64,000 nt of DNA, taken from assembly GCF_026627925.1 (NCBI RefSeq), contig NZ_JAPNLE010000009.1:4216001-4280000 (forward strand), read 5' to 3'. The number at the start of each line of letters is the position of its first letter. Within the stretch, counting starts at the first letter, position 1. Below the pieces are notes generated by a model that did not search any database, was not told where the DNA came from, and was given only the letters and a program-made list of their open reading frames with translations. This document shows, in pieces, positions 45,248-56,898 of the stretch. Source of the stretch: Cupriavidus sp. D39 (GTDB lineage Bacteria > Pseudomonadota > Gammaproteobacteria > Burkholderiales > Burkholderiaceae). Position numbers and translations under genes: made by a program.

Positions 45248-46296
45248 ATGTCCGAGACGCTCGCGCTAGCCGTCACCACCGGGGAGCCCGCCGGCATTGG
45301 CCCCGACATCACCGTCGGTGCCTTGCTGCAGCTCGCCGGCGAGCATCCGCAGGTGCGTTTCCACGTGCTGGGCGACGCGGGCCTGCTGGCCGCACGCGCC
45401 GCCGCGCTGGGTGTCGCGCAAGCCTGGGCGCACCGGCTGGCGGATGGCAGCGTGGTGTGCGACGATATCCCTCTGGCCGTGCCTTGCGATGCTGGCCGGC
45501 TGGATGCGCGCAACGGCGCCTATGTGCTCGCCTTGCTCGATGCCGCCATCGATGGCTGCATGGCGGGCACCAACGGCACGCGGCGCTTTGCCGGCATGGT
45601 GACAGCGCCCGTGCAGAAGAGCACCATCAACGATGCCGGCGTGCCCTTCACCGGGCACACCGAATACCTGGCCGAGCGCGCCGGCGTGCCGCGCGTGGTG
45701 ATGATGCTGGCCGGCCCGCAGCCCGCGCATGCCAACGCCATGCTGCGCGTGGCGCTGGCCACCACCCACCTGCCATTGCGCGCGGTGCCCGATGCGCTGA
45801 CCGTGTCCATGCTGGTAGAAACGCTGGCCATCGTCGACCACGACCTGCGCCGGCATTTCGGCATCGCCCGGCCGCGCATCCTGGTGACCGGCCTGAACCC
45901 GCATGCCGGCGAAAGCGGCCACATGGGCCATGAGGAGATCGATGTGATCATTCCCGCGCTGGCCCATGCCGTGGACGCGGGCATCGATGCCCGCGGCCCG
46001 TATCCGGCCGACACGCTGTTCCAGCCCCGCCATCTCGATGGCGCGGACTGCGTGCTGGCGATGTACCACGACCAGGGCCTGGCCCCGCTCAAGTACGGCA
46101 CCTTTGGCCACGGCGTGAACATCACGCTGGGCCTGCCTTTATCCGCACCTCGGTCGACCATGGCACCGCGCTCGACCTGGCCGCAAGTGGCCAGGCCGAG
46201 CACGGCAGCATGATCGAGGCGATCCGCAACGCCATCGCCATGGCCGGCCACGCCAACGGCCGGCCGCGTGTCGCGCCGCTGGCGGCAACACGCTGA
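45248..46296 (+). CDS. pdxA: 4-hydroxythreonine-4-phosphate dehydrogenase (frameshifted as sequenced)
   Basis: A pyridoxal-phosphate biosynthesis enzyme, about 349 residues if repaired. Metal-binding histidines lie in [24 protein letters not shown] and [13 protein letters not shown]; the N-terminus [12 protein letters not shown] is typical. The frame changes at about 46138-46141: cct tta tcc gca should read cct ttc atc cgc ([17 protein letters not shown]), so one C is missing; after repair the stop is at 46294-46296. The neighbours surA and rsmA are intact. I consider it a sequence error. Confidence 0.9.
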
Positions 46297-46316
46297 CGCC
46301 CGAGCGAGACCAAACT

Positions 46317-47138
46317 ATGCGTTCCAACGTACACCAGGGCCATGTGGCCCGCAAACGATTCGGGCAGAACTTCCTGGTCGATGACGGCATCATCCACGGC
46401 ATCGTCAGTGCCATCGACCCGCAGCACGGCGACACCCTGGTCGAGATCGGCCCCGGCCTCGGCGCGCTGACCCAGCCGCTGCTGGAGCGCCTGCCGCAGA
46501 TGCAGGTGGTCGAGCTTGACCGCGACCTGGTGGAGCGCCTGCGCCGCCGCTACGGCGAGCGGCTGGTGATCCACGCCGGCGACGCGCTGGCCTTCGATTT
46601 CGGCAAGCTGTGCGAAGCCGGCAAGCCGCTGCGCATTGTCGGCAACCTGCCCTACAACATCTCCAGCCCGCTGCTGTTCCACCTGGCCGGGTTTGCCGAC
46701 CAGGTGCGCGACCAGCACTTCATGCTGCAAAAGGAAGTGGTCGAGCGCATGGTGGCCGAGCCCGGCAGCAAGGCCTTCGGGCGGCTGTCGATCATGCTGC
46801 AGGTGCGCTATCACATGGAGCATGTGCTCGACGTGCCGCCGGCCTCGTTCAACCCGCCGCCCAAGGTCGACTCCGCCGTGGTGCGCATGATCCCCTGGCC
46901 GCGGCAGCCCGATGGCCAGTTGCGCTCGCCGTATCCCGCGTGCGACCTGACGGTGCTGGGCGACGTGGTGGCCGCGGCGTTCTCGCAGCGGCGCAAGGTC
47001 CTGCGCAATACGCTGTCGATGCTGCGCGACCAGGTCGACTTTGAAGCGCTTGGCTTCGACCTGGCGCGCCGTGCCGAGGAAGTCCCCGTGGCCGAGTACG
47101 TCGGCCTGGCGCGCCAGCTTGAAACCCCGGCCACATGA
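46317..47138 (+). CDS. rsmA: 16S rRNA dimethyladenosine transferase
   Basis: A 273-residue SAM-dependent enzyme (KsgA) dimethylating two adjacent adenosines near the 16S 3' end. Motifs are [38 protein letters not shown] (SAM site) and the catalytic [17 protein letters not shown]; the C-terminal helical domain includes [12 protein letters not shown]. Last gene of lptD-surA-pdxA-rsmA. Confidence 0.96.
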   Translation: MRSNVHQGHVARKRFGQNFLVDDGIIHGIVSAIDPQHGDTLVEIGPGLGALTQPLLERLPQMQVVELDRDLVERLRRRYGERLVIHAGDALAFDFGKLCEAGKPLRIVGNLPYNISSPLLFHLAGFADQVRDQHFMLQKEVVERMVAEPGSKAFGRLSIMLQVRYHMEHVLDVPPASFNPPPKVDSAVVRMIPWPRQPDGQLRSPYPACDLTVLGDVVAAAFSQRRKVLRNTLSMLRDQVDFEALGFDLARRAEEVPVAEYVGLARQLETPAT

Positions 47139-47299
47139 TGCGCGCGGCCGGCTCCCGTTCCCATTGCCATTGGTGGCGCTGCTGAACGCAGCGGCACGTC
47201 GTCATCCCCTGATCCCGACTCCAGCCGCCGCAGCCCGGTTGGCAGCAAACTGCCTGCGCTGACCGGCCCCGCGGCGCTTCTCTTACCGAAGGAAATGCC

Positions 47300-48323
47300 A
47301 TGACTAGCGAAACGCAGGCGCCCCAGCGCAAGGTCATCCTCACCGGCGACCGCCCCACCGGCCAGCTTCACCTTGGCCATTACGTTGGCTCGCTCAAGAG
47401 CCGCGTGGCGCTGCAGGACACCCACAAGCAATACCTGTTGCTGGCCGACACCCAGGCCATGACCGACAACGCGCACGATCCGGACAAGGTGCGGCGCAAC
47501 GTGCTGGAGGTGGCGCTCGACTACCTCGCGGTCGGCATCGACCCGGCCAAGACCACCATCACGGTGCAGTCGCACCTGCCGGCGCTGGCCGAGCTGACCC
47601 TGATGTACCTGAACTTTGTCACGGTGGCCCGGCTTGAACGCAACCCGACCATCAAGGATGAGATCCAGGCGCGCGGCTTCGGCCGCGATATCCCGGCGGG
47701 CTTCCTGTGCTACCCGGCATCGCAAGCTGCTGACATCACCGGCTTCAAGGCCACCGTGGTGCCGGTCGGCGAGGACCAGGCGCCCCTGATCGAGCAGACC
47801 AACGAGATTGCGCGCCGCATCAACCACCAGGTTGGCCGCGAAGTACTGCCGGAAGCCGCCGCGCTGATCCCGCGCTTTGGCCGGCTGCCCGGCGTCGACG
47901 GCAAGGCCAAGATGAGCAAGTCGCAAGGCAACGCGATCTCGCTGGCGGCCTCGCCCGAGCAGGTCAAGGAAGCGGTCATGCGCATGTAGTACCGACGCCA
48001 ACCACCTCAAGGTGTCCGATCCGGGCCAGGTCGAAGGCAATGTGGTGTTCACCTACCTCGACGCGTTCGACGAGGCTGTCGAGGAAGTGGCCGAGTTGAA
48101 GGAACACTATCGGCGTGGCGGCTTGGGCGATATGGTGCTCAAGCGCAGGCTGGATGGGGTGCTGCAGGCGCTGCTGGCGCCGATTCGCGAGCGGCGCGAG
48201 GAGCTGGCGAAGGATCCCGCGGCGGTGTTCGATATCTTGAAGCAGGGGACGGAGCGGGCTCGCGTGGTGACTCAGGCGACGCTGGATGAAGTGCGTGAGG
48301 CGCTGGGAACGTTCCGGTTCTGA
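47300..48323 (+). CDS. trpS: tryptophanyl-tRNA synthetase (interrupted as sequenced)
   Basis: A class I synthetase, about 340 residues when repaired. The HIGH-like motif is [12 protein letters not shown] and the KMSKS motif [11 protein letters not shown] (residues 204-208). At 47987-47989 the frame meets TAG after AVMRM; removing one G (atg ta-t acc gac) restores [28 protein letters not shown] and runs to the stop at 48323. The enzyme is indispensable and no second copy is in the window, so a one-base insertion error is the best reading. A ribosome-binding site AAGGAAA precedes the ATG. Confidence 0.9.
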
Positions 48324-48344
48324 GTTTTTTGAGGGGCGTGGGGT

Positions 48345-48685
48345 TGCAACTGCTTAACTGTAACTGCAACTGCTTAACGTCAAAGTCAAAGGCAGTTTCA
48401 CCTCCCCTGCGGGAGGCGACCTACTTTCTTGTCTCGCCAAGAAAGTAGGCAAAGAAGGCGACCCGGATGGGGCGAAAGACTCCTCGTCGGCAGGCAAAAA
48501 GAGCGGCCGGGGGCCAAACTCACATCGCCTTAAGGCGATGCTCAGACATGGCCCCCTCTTTTCCGCTCTTTTGCCTGCCGACGAGGCGCCCCATAACGGG
48601 AGATGAAAACCTTGACGGCTCGCTTCGCATCGTGGGCGGGTGATTGCCGCCTGGGGGCGGAACTCACGGCTACACCGAATCAAAT
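48345..48685. repeat. large intergenic palindromic element, copy B
   Basis: The same plan as copy A, in + orientation, after trpS: CAACTG-type hexamers, hairpin CCTACTTTCTTG / CAAGAAAGTAGG, outer arms ATGGGGCG (48467-48474) / CGCCCCAT (48587-48594), main arms 48483-48506 / 48563-48585 and the CATCGCC-TTAA-GGCGATG core. The main arms carry a different block (GTCGGCAGGC with GCCTGCCGAC), and the inner stem is GGGGGCCA/TGGCCCCC instead of GGGACCCA/TGGGTCCC, so both sides have changed together. Confidence 0.85.
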
Positions 48686-49055
48686 TTGACCCTCTGTGGT
48701 AAGCCGTGTTTCCCGCCCGAGGGGCGGGAAACACCCACGCGCGATGCGAAGCGAGCCGTGGAGGTGTGCCAAGGCCGTATGGGGCGCCTCGGGATTTCAC
48801 GAAAAGAGCGGAAAAGAGGGACCCATGTCTGAGTATCGCCTTAAGGCGATGCGAGTTTGGGTCCCGGCCGCTCTTTTCGTGAAATCCCGAGGGGTGTCGC
48901 CCCATCCGGCGCGCCTTTTTGCCTACTTTTTGGCAAGACAAAAAAGTAGGTCGCCTCCCCGAAGGGGAGGTGAAACTGCAGTTGCTTTTGACGTTAAGCC
49001 GTTGAAGTTGCAGCTGATTTTTCAGTTGCAGTTGCAGTTGCAGTTGCGGCCACAC
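48686..49055. repeat. large intergenic palindromic element, copy C (inverted)
   Basis: The same element in opposite orientation to B, making a head-to-head pair between the convergent trpS and EamA genes. Tail hairpin GTGTTTCCCGCCC/GGGCGGGAAACAC is perfect. Outer arms 48779-48786 / 48898-48905; main arms 48788-48811 / 48868-48891 are fully complementary, with the variant GGATTTCACG/CGTGAAATCC. Then the CTACTTTTTGG hairpin side, and CAGTTG hexamers at the far end. Confidence 0.85.
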
Positions 49056-49078
49056 CCCCTCCCTTCACTCCCGCCGAT

Positions 49079-49972
49079 TCACCAACACAATCCCCCCAAC
49101 ACCAGCACCGCAGCAATCGCAAACCGCATGCCAACAGCGTCATGCATCAGCACCACGCCAAACGCCACCCCGAACAGCGGCGTCAGAAACGAAAACACCG
49201 ACAAGCGCGACGCCAGGTACTGACGCAGCAGCCAGAACCACGTCAGATAGCTGGCGAACGCAATCAGCACCGACTGGTAGAACAGGCTGGCTACCACCAT
49301 GCCATCGACGCGCGCATGCAGGTGCTGGCCGGCTGCAAGCGCCATGGCCAGCAGCATCACCGCCGACACCGCAAGTTGATAGAGCAGCGTCTTGCTGGGC
49401 GCTGCCGAAGCCAGCCGGCTGGCGCGCACCACCACCGTGGTGGCGGCCCACAGGAAGCCGGCAAGGATCCCCAGCGCATCGCCCAGCAACGTGCTGCCGC
49501 CATGCGCGGCCGGCGCGGTGATGCCATCGGCAAAGGCCAGCGCCATCCCGCAGAAGGCCAGCCCGACGCCCAGCCATTGCCCGCGCCGCAGACGTTCGCC
49601 GGCGACGCTCAGATGCAGGCCGAGGGCGGTAAAGATGGGCGCGGTGTAGAGGAACACCGCCATGCGTGAAGCGGTGGTGTGGCCGAGCCCGACGAAGATG
49701 CAGAAGAACTCGGCGCCGAACAGCAAGCCAGCCAGCAGCCCGGCGCCCAGCGTGCCGTCGTGTTGCCACAGCGGCGTGCGGCGCCAGGCGGCAAAGCCGA
49801 ACACCAGCAGCGCCGCCACGGCAGAGCGCACGCCGGCCTGCAGCACCGCGCCCATCAGCGGCGCGGTCGCCTTGATGACCACTTGCTGCAGTCCCCAGGC
49901 CAGGCACAGCACCACCATCAGCGTGACGGCCGTGCCGTCGAGCGGGCGCCGGCTTGGCGACAGTGCGCTCAC
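49079..49972 (-). CDS. DMT/EamA family transporter
   Basis: A 297-residue inner-membrane protein with about ten hydrophobic segments in two EamA repeats (the first around MVVLCLAWGLQQVVIKATAPL, the second around GDALGILAGFLWAATTVVVRAS). This superfamily exports metabolites such as amino acids; the substrate cannot be inferred. It ends next to element copy C, and its start is 1 bp from the gloA stop, suggesting cotranscription. Confidence 0.9.
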   Translation of the reverse strand: MSALSPSRRPLDGTAVTLMVVLCLAWGLQQVVIKATAPLMGAVLQAGVRSAVAALLVFGFAAWRRTPLWQHDGTLGAGLLAGLLFGAEFFCIFVGLGHTTASRMAVFLYTAPIFTALGLHLSVAGERLRRGQWLGVGLAFCGMALAFADGITAPAAHGGSTLLGDALGILAGFLWAATTVVVRASRLASAAPSKTLLYQLAVSAVMLLAMALAAGQHLHARVDGMVVASLFYQSVLIAFASYLTWFWLLRQYLASRLSVFSFLTPLFGVAFGVVLMHDAVGMRFAIAAVLVLGGLCW

Positions 49973-49973
49973 C

Positions 49974-50381
49974 TCAAGGACGGCCGGCGTCGCGCGTGGA
50001 ATTGCGCTCGATCAGCTCGATCTTGTAGCCGTCCGGGTCTTCAACGAAGGCGATCACGGTGGTGCCGCCCTTGACCGGGCCGGCTTCGCGCACGACGTTG
50101 CCGCCGGCGGCGCGGATACGCTCGCAGGTGGCTGCCGCGTTATCGGTTTCCAGCGCGATATGGCCGTAGGCGGTGCCCATCTCGTACTTTTCCACGCCGT
50201 AGTTATAGGTCAGCTCGAGCACGGCGGTTTCGGATTCCGGGCCGTAGCCGACGAAGGCGAGGCGGTATTTGTATTCGGTGTTGTCGCTCTCGCGCAGCAG
50301 TTGCATGCCGAGGATGCGGGTGTAGAAGTCGATCGAGCGTTGCAGGTCGCCGACGCGGAGCATGGTGTGAAGGAGTCGCAT
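49974..50381 (-). CDS. gloA: lactoylglutathione lyase (glyoxalase I)
   Basis: A 135-residue metalloenzyme converting the methylglyoxal-glutathione hemithioacetal to S-lactoylglutathione. Metal ligands match the Ni-type enzyme: [14 protein letters not shown] (His5), ELTYNYG (Glu), [10 protein letters not shown] (His) and IELIE (Glu). It shows the family motif [16 protein letters not shown]. Single-domain length is normal. Confidence 0.96.
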   Translation of the reverse strand: MRLLHTMLRVGDLQRSIDFYTRILGMQLLRESDNTEYKYRLAFVGYGPESETAVLELTYNYGVEKYEMGTAYGHIALETDNAAATCERIRAAGGNVVREAGPVKGGTTVIAFVEDPDGYKIELIERNSTRDAGRP

Positions 50382-50497
50382 TTTGGGAGAGGCCTGATTT
50401 TGTTTTGGGATAGGCCGGATATTCTAAACGGGATGGAAGCAATGGGTTTGCCTTGGCACAGGCGTGCCATTTTCCCGTTTTAAATCAAGGGCCCAGC

Positions 50498-51382
50498 CTA
50501 GAACGTGGGCAGCAACTCAGGCGGGTGGGCCCGCAATTGCGCGCGGGCATCCCGGAACTCCGGAAAGATCGACGCCACCGTATCCCAGAACCTCGGGCTG
50601 TGGTTCATCTCCTTGAGATGCGCCAGCTCATGGGCGGCCACGTAGTCGATCATCGACAGCGGAAAATGCATCAATCGCCAGTTCAGGCGGATCTTGCCGT
50701 CGGCGGTGCAACTGCCCCAGCGCGTGGCGGCGGAGGTCAGCGCGAACGCGCTATGCCGCACGCCGAGCTTTTCCGCGTAGAGATCGAGCCGCTGTGCCAG
50801 CAGGCGCCGTGCCTGGTGCTGCAGCCAGCCTTGCACGCGGTCCTTGATCTGCTGCTCGTCGGCATGCGCGGGCAGCGCGAGATGCAGGATGCGCGTGTCG
50901 GCATCGAACAGCAGCACGCCGGCGGGAGACTCCAGCTGCAGCGTGATGGGCTTGCCCAGGAAGGGCAGGCTGGCGCCTTCGCGCCATTGCACGGTGGGCA
51001 GCACGCGGCGGGCTTCGCGGTGCTGCCATTCGCCCAGCTTGTTGAAGATCCAGCGCTGCTTTTCCAGAATGGCCGACTCGATGTCGGCCAGCGTGACCCA
51101 GCGCGGCGCCGTGATGGACAGGCCGCGGTCGTCCACGGTGAAACCGATGGTACGGCGCGACGAGCGCTTGAGCGTGTAATGCACGGCGCGCTCGCCCACC
51201 AGCAGCCGCCGTGCATTGGGCTGCGGCTGGGGCCAGGGCCGCGCAGTCGGAGAGATGGGCTGCACCGGCGCCAATCCGCCTGGCACCATGCCGGGCGCCC
51301 TGTCCTCGCCCGCAAGGGCGTCGGACAGCGGCAGCTCCATCTGGGAACCGGGGGAGTCGGGGGACGGGCGCAGCAATTTCAT
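50498..51382 (-). CDS. YgjP-like (DUF45) metallopeptidase family protein
   Basis: A 294-residue protein with a C-terminal zinc-peptidase-like domain: YVAAHELAHLKEMNHSPRFWDTV holds the HExxH-type motif written HELAH, plus the third ligand His. The middle region (RRTIGFTVDDRGLSITAPRWVTLADIESAILEKQRWIFNKL) is typical of the YgjP/DUF45 family. Residues 1-60 are Pro-rich and low in conservation. The biological role of the family is unclear. Its start overlaps the plsC stop by 4 bp. Confidence 0.88.
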   Translation of the reverse strand: MKLLRPSPDSPGSQMELPLSDALAGEDRAPGMVPGGLAPVQPISPTARPWPQPQPNARRLLVGERAVHYTLKRSSRRTIGFTVDDRGLSITAPRWVTLADIESAILEKQRWIFNKLGEWQHREARRVLPTVQWREGASLPFLGKPITLQLESPAGVLLFDADTRILHLALPAHADEQQIKDRVQGWLQHQARRLLAQRLDLYAEKLGVRHSAFALTSAATRWGSCTADGKIRLNWRLMHFPLSMIDYVAAHELAHLKEMNHSPRFWDTVASIFPEFRDARAQLRAHPPELLPTF

Positions 51383-52131
51383 GCGGGCGTTTTGCTCCGG
51401 TAGCTCTCGGCGTCGATTCTACGCATATCTTGTTCGATCCACGCCTCAACCTCCTGGTTGACCTGATCCGCCGTCTTGTTCGCCGACGAAATCGGCGCGC
51501 CGACGGAGACCGTGATCAGGCCCGGGTACTTGAGAAACGAGTTGCGCGGCCACAGGCGGCCGGAGTTGACGGCCATCGGGATCACCCATGCGCCGGTCTC
51601 TACCGCAAGGCGGGCGCCGCCGCTCTTGTAGCGCGTCTTCTCCAGGCCGGAGCGCGTGCGCGTGCCTTCCGGGAACATGATGATCCAGGCGCCTTCGGCG
51701 AGCCGCTCGCGGCCCTGGCGCACGGCCGAGGCGAAGGCGCGGGTGCCTTCCTTGCGGTTGATGTGCACCATCTTGAGCATGCCCAGCGCCCAGCCGAAGA
51801 AGGGCACCATCAACAGTTCGCGCTTGAACACGAAGCACATCGGTTTGGGCATGGTGGCCAGGTAGGCCACGGTTTCCCACGCCGACTGGTGCTTGGACAG
51901 CACCACCACCGGCTTGTCGAGCATGGCATCGAAATGCTCGCGGCCTTCATAGCGGTAGCGGATGCCGCAGATCAGCGCGGCCGCGCCGGTCACCAGCCGC
52001 GGCCAGCCACGCACGAAGCGGTAGCGGCGCTCGGCGTTCATGAACGGAAAGACGATGAAGCACGCACAGGCATAGGGCGGCGTCAGTACCAGGAGGAACA
52101 ACGCGAACAGAAAGGAGCGGAGAAAAATCAT
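51379..52131 (-). CDS. plsC: 1-acyl-sn-glycerol-3-phosphate acyltransferase
   Basis: A 250-residue membrane enzyme acylating lysophosphatidate to phosphatidate. An N-terminal hydrophobic segment (SFLFALFLLVLTPPYACACF) is followed by the acyltransferase motifs KHQSAWE and FPEGTRTR. The usual catalytic H-x(4)-D appears here as H-x(4)-E, which I believe is common in betaproteobacterial PlsC. The start at 52131 gives a membrane-anchor N-terminus. It is cotranscribed with gmhB, 17 bp upstream. Confidence 0.92.
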   Translation of the reverse strand: MIFLRSFLFALFLLVLTPPYACACFIVFPFMNAERRYRFVRGWPRLVTGAAALICGIRYRYEGREHFDAMLDKPVVVLSKHQSAWETVAYLATMPKPMCFVFKRELLMVPFFGWALGMLKMVHINRKEGTRAFASAVRQGRERLAEGAWIIMFPEGTRTRSGLEKTRYKSGGARLAVETGAWVIPMAVNSGRLWPRNSFLKYPGLITVSVGAPISSANKTADQVNQEVEAWIEQDMRRIDAESYRSKTPA

Positions 52132-52148
52132 CGGTGCGGGAGTTGGGT

Positions 52149-52727
52149 TCAGGAGCCGGCCTGGCGCGGGGCGCCATCGCCGGTGAGCAGCCAGCGTGCA
52201 AAGGCGCGCAGGTCGTCGTGGATCAGCGTGCCGGGCGGAAGGCCGCCCTTTTTCTCGGTCTTGGGGCCTTTGCCGGTCAGCACCAGGTGCGGGGCGCAGC
52301 CCACCGCCAGCCCGGCTTCGAGGTCGCGCAGGGAGTCGCCTACCAGCGGCACGCCCTTGAGCTCGACGCCGAAGCGCTCCGCCAGTTGCTCGAGCATGCC
52401 GGGCTTGGGCTTGCGGCAATCGCAGCCGTCCGCCGCCGTATGCGGGCAGAAGAAGACCGCGTCAACGCGCCCGCCGAGATTGGCCAGCGCCTTGTGCATC
52501 TTCTCGTGCATGGCGTTGAGCGCGCTCATCTCGAACAGGCCGCGGCCGATGCCGGACTGGTTGCTGACGATCACCACGCGATAGCCAGCCTGGTTGAGCG
52601 CGGCGATCGCTTCCAGGCTGCCATCGATGGGGATCCATTCATCCGGCGTCTTGATGAACTGGTCGCTGTCGAGGTTGACGACCCCGTCGCGATCGAGCAC
52701 GACAAGCTTGGGCGGTGTCTGCGGCAT
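52149..52727 (-). CDS. gmhB: D-glycero-beta-D-manno-heptose 1,7-bisphosphate 7-phosphatase
   Basis: A 192-residue HAD phosphatase in ADP-heptose synthesis for the LPS core. The nucleophile motif is VLDRDGVVN; the zinc-site loop FCPHTAADGCDCRKPKPG is characteristic of GmhB; and motif IV is PLVGDSLRDLEAG. It lies between glyS and plsC on the same strand. Confidence 0.95.
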   Translation of the reverse strand: MPQTPPKLVVLDRDGVVNLDSDQFIKTPDEWIPIDGSLEAIAALNQAGYRVVIVSNQSGIGRGLFEMSALNAMHEKMHKALANLGGRVDAVFFCPHTAADGCDCRKPKPGMLEQLAERFGVELKGVPLVGDSLRDLEAGLAVGCAPHLVLTGKGPKTEKKGGLPPGTLIHDDLRAFARWLLTGDGAPRQAGS

Positions 52728-52755
52728 GATGGCTTCCCGGTGGGTGCTTGGCCGC

Positions 52756-54888
52756 TTACGCGGCCAGCTTGGAGATGTCGGCCACGCGATTGGCCAGCAC
52801 GTGCAGCGAGGCCAGCAACGCGAGCCGGTTGGCGCGCAGCTGCGGATCTTCGGCCATCACCATGACATCGTTGAAGAACTGGTCGACCGCCTCGCGCAGC
52901 TGTGCCAGGTCGCGCAGCGCGGTGGCGAAGTCGCCGTTGGCGAAGGCGGCATCCACTTGCGGACGCACGCTTTCCACCGCCCTGTGCAGCGCGCTTTCGG
53001 CGGCTTCCTGCAGCAGGGCCGGCTGCACCGTGCCGATCGGGTCCGTGTTCTTGCGCAGGATGTTGGTGATGCGCTTGTTGGCCGCGGCCAGCGCCTCGGC
53101 CTGGGGCAGGGCGGCAAAGGTGCGCACGGCTTCCAGGCGGGCCAGGATGTCGTCCAGGCGCTGCGGGCGCAGGCTCACCACGGCTTCCACTTCATGGGTG
53201 GTGTAGCCCTTGTCCTTCAGGTAGCCGCGCAGGCGGTCGTACAGGAAATCGGCAATCGCGGCTTGCGTGGGCTTGACCGCGGCAATGCCGGTGAAGGCCT
53301 GCTGGGTGAGTTCCAAGAGCGCGTCGATCGACAGCGGCAGCGGGGTCTCGACCAGCATGCGCAGGATGCCGAGCGCGTGGCGGCGCAGCGCAAACGGGTC
53401 CTTCTCGCCGGTAGGCGACAGGCCGATGCCCCAGATGCCGACCAGCGTTTCCAGTTTGTCGGCCAGCGCCACGGCCAGGCTCACCGGGCCATCCGGCAGG
53501 GCGTCGCCGGCAAAGCGCGGGCGGTAGTGCTCGGAGCACGCCAGCGCCACGCTTTCCGCCTCATCGTCGTGACGCGCGTAGTACGTGCCCATGGTGCCTT
53601 GCAGTTCCGGGAACTCGCCCACCATGTCGGTCAGCAGGTCGGCCTTGGCGAGCTCGGCGCCACGCATGGCAGCCGCCTTTTCCACGGCGATGCCGGCCGC
53701 GCCGAGCGCGTCGGCGATGTGGCCGGCGATCTGCTGCAGGCGCTGCACGCGGTCCAGCTGCGTGCCGATCTTGTTGTGATAGACCACGTTGGCCAGTTGC
53801 GGCACGCGCGAGGCGAGGGTCTTCTTGCGATCCTGGTCGAAGAAGAACTTGGCATCGGCCAGGCGCGGGCGCACCACGCGCTCGTTGCCGCTGATGATGG
53901 ACTCCGGCGTATCGGTGGCCAGGTTGGAGACCACCAGGAAGCGGTTGCGCAGGTGGCCGGCGGCATCGGTCAGCGCGAAGTATTTCTGGTTGGTCTGCAT
54001 GGTCAGGATCAGGCATTCCTGCGGCACTTCGAGGAACACTTCCTCGAAGTGGCACGGATAGACCACCGGCCATTCCACCAGCGAGTTGACTTCGTCGAGC
54101 AGGGCATCGGGCATCACGACCTGGTCGGCGCCCGCCTGCTCCAGCAGCGCGGTACGGATGCGTTCGCGGCGATCCGCGTAGCTGGCCAGCACGCGGCCTT
54201 GTGATTCCAGCACGGCGGCGTATTCGCCTGCGTGTGCGATCTCGATCTCGCCGCTCGACAGGAAGCGGTGGCCGCGCGTGGTCCGGCCCGCCTGCAGCCC
54301 CAGCACGCTGACCGGCACCACCTCGGTGCCAAGCAGTGCAATCAAACCGTGCGCGGGGCGCACGAAATGCACCGTGCTGCCGTCCGGGCGCTGGTAGCTC
54401 ATCACCTTGGGGATGGGCAGCCTGGCGATGGTGTCGTCCAGTGCTGCCTGCAGCCCGGCGCCCAGTTCGGCGCCGCGCGCGGTGTAGCAGTAGAAGAAGG
54501 CATCGGCCTTGCCGTCGGAGGCGCGCTCCAGGGTTTGCCAGTCGATCGCCTCGACGCCCACCGATTTAGCCAGTGCGGCCAGCTTCTTGGCCAGCGGGGC
54601 GGTGGGCTGGCCGCTGGCGTCCAGCGCCACCGTCAGGGGCAGCACTTTTTCGCGCTGCTCGCGGTCGGGCGCGTTGCGGCGCACCTTGGTGACCAGCGCG
54701 GCCAGCCGGCGCGGCGTGGCGAACGCGGTCACTGCCGCGCCGTCACCTACCAGGCCACGCTCGGAGAGGCCAGCGAAGAGGCCCTGCGCGAAGGCGTCGC
54801 CCAGGCGTGCCAGCGCCTTGGGCGGCAGCTCTTCAGTGAACAGTTCGATCAGCAGCGTATCGTTCGAATCGGTGAGGAGTTGCGACAT
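52756..54888 (-). CDS. glyS: glycyl-tRNA synthetase beta subunit
   Basis: A 710-residue beta subunit of the heterotetrameric glycyl-tRNA synthetase, needed for tRNA recognition. It begins [23 protein letters not shown] as in all Gly[36 protein letters not shown] and [27 protein letters not shown] are conserved blocks. Downstream of glyQ with one unknown gene between. Confidence 0.97.
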   Translation of the reverse strand: MSQLLTDSNDTLLIELFTEELPPKALARLGDAFAQGLFAGLSERGLVGDGAAVTAFATPRRLAALVTKVRRNAPDREQREKVLPLTVALDASGQPTAPLAKKLAALAKSVGVEAIDWQTLERASDGKADAFFYCYTARGAELGAGLQAALDDTIARLPIPKVMSYQRPDGSTVHFVRPAHGLIALLGTEVVPVSVLGLQAGRTTRGHRFLSSGEIEIAHAGEYAAVLESQGRVLASYADRRERIRTALLEQAGADQVVMPDALLDEVNSLVEWPVVYPCHFEEVFLEVPQECLILTMQTNQKYFALTDAAGHLRNRFLVVSNLATDTPESIISGNERVVRPRLADAKFFFDQDRKKTLASRVPQLANVVYHNKIGTQLDRVQRLQQIAGHIADALGAAGIAVEKAAAMRGAELAKADLLTDMVGEFPELQGTMGTYYARHDDEAESVALACSEHYRPRFAGDALPDGPVSLAVALADKLETLVGIWGIGLSPTGEKDPFALRRHALGILRMLVETPLPLSIDALLELTQQAFTGIAAVKPTQAAIADFLYDRLRGYLKDKGYTTHEVEAVVSLRPQRLDDILARLEAVRTFAALPQAEALAAANKRITNILRKNTDPIGTVQPALLQEAAESALHRAVESVRPQVDAAFANGDFATALRDLAQLREAVDQFFNDVMVMAEDPQLRANRLALLASLHVLANRVADISKLAA

Positions 54889-54924
54889 GAATCGTTTCCA
54901 ACAAGTTGTGGCACGCGCTGCGAT

Positions 54925-55586
54925 TTAGCAGCGCGGTGCAATAGTAGGTTCTACGCCGGACAACAGCCACAGGCCGTTTTGCTGGCGGAATTGCAGCGTG
55001 GTTGCTACGCACTGCGTGTCTGCGTTGGTGCCATTGGTGCCATTGGTGCCGTTGCTTGCGCTGCTGCCACGGCCGCCTGGGGCGGGACGGGGCGCGAAGA
55101 AGCGGGCATCGAGGCGGCGCAGCCGCTTGTCGTAGCGGATCTCGTCGATACGGCCGCTCACCCAGAAATCGATCTTGGGCGGCAGCTGCGCGGCCGAGTA
55201 ATACGTCTTGATCTGCCTGCGCACCCGCCCGTTGACGGTCTCGGTCTCGACCCACGAGAGTGGGTAGCGGATCGCGCTTTCATAGGCGCGCAGCGGCACG
55301 CGGTGCCAGCCCAGGTCCTTGGAGCCCGACAGATCGCACGAGAACGTGCGCACCAGCTGGGTCCATTGGTCCAGTGAGTTGTTCGGGCCGAAAGCACCAT
55401 GCCAGTGCCGGTCGATCGCCTGCTGCAGGGCCTGCGGATTGGCCTCGCACACATTGGACAGGTCGGCCGGCAGGTATAGCACCTGCGGGCTCGGCATGGA
55501 CGCGGTGGCCTGGGCGGCGCCATGCGCCCCCAAGGCCAGCAGCGCCAGGGCAGCGCCTCGGCATAGCGCGCTGCGCGCTGAGCGGG

Positions 55587-55590
<4 letters not shown>
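54925..55590 (-). CDS. unknown exported protein between glyQ and glyS
   Basis: 221 residues with a clear signal peptide ([22 protein letters not shown]). The mature protein has four cysteines ([20 protein letters not shown] and the C-terminal residue), suggesting two disulfides in the periplasm. No family recognised. Near the C-terminus a 9-bp repeat encodes NGTNGTNGTN. The start at 55590 overlaps the glyQ stop by four bases, so translation is coupled to glyQ. Its position inside the glyQ-glyS pair looks conserved in relatives, from memory. Confidence 0.8.
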
Positions 55591-56555
<965 letters not shown>

Positions 56556-56898
56556 AGGCGAAGACTAGTAAGGGCCTGCACGCAGGCCAGCAAGCAAGGG
56601 CGGACGGCGTGGCGGCAAAGTTGCCGCAGCGCCTCACGAAGATCGTGCCAAACCCCGAATTCTATCGGTTTTTTGCCGCCGCCAGCCATCGGCACGGCCC
56701 TTGCATGGGTCAGGGCGTCCAATCCCGCCCGCGGGGCTGGCATGTGGTGTCGGCGTTTTGCAACGAATCGGGTAAACACCGAAGGGAGCTAAAGGCTTGC
56801 CGGATACTGGTCGTTAGCGTTTTTGTATACAGTATTAGGCAGAGCTGTGCATAACAGCCGCAACCGTTTGAATCAATCCAGTTACGGGGACACCGGTC
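56556..56898. other. glyQ upstream intergenic region
   Basis: 343 bp without an evident larger gene. It holds a short hairpin, GCGGCAA/TTGCCGC near 56614, and the AT-rich string TTTTTGTATACAGTATTAGG near 56819-56838, which could carry a promoter for the small frame at 56899. No T-box or other known riboswitch is recognised upstream of glyQ. Confidence 0.3.

Noticed and set aside
51379..52131. PlsC with H-x(4)-E instead of H-x(4)-D as a possibly inactive enzyme
   Set aside because: The variant KHQSxWE is, as I recall, common in betaproteobacterial PlsC, and the FPEGTR motif is intact.
56556..56898. A T-box or other amino-acid riboswitch before glyQ, and equivalents before tyrS and trpS
   Set aside because: No T-box sequence or specifier arrangement is visible, and T-boxes are rare outside Firmicutes and related groups.
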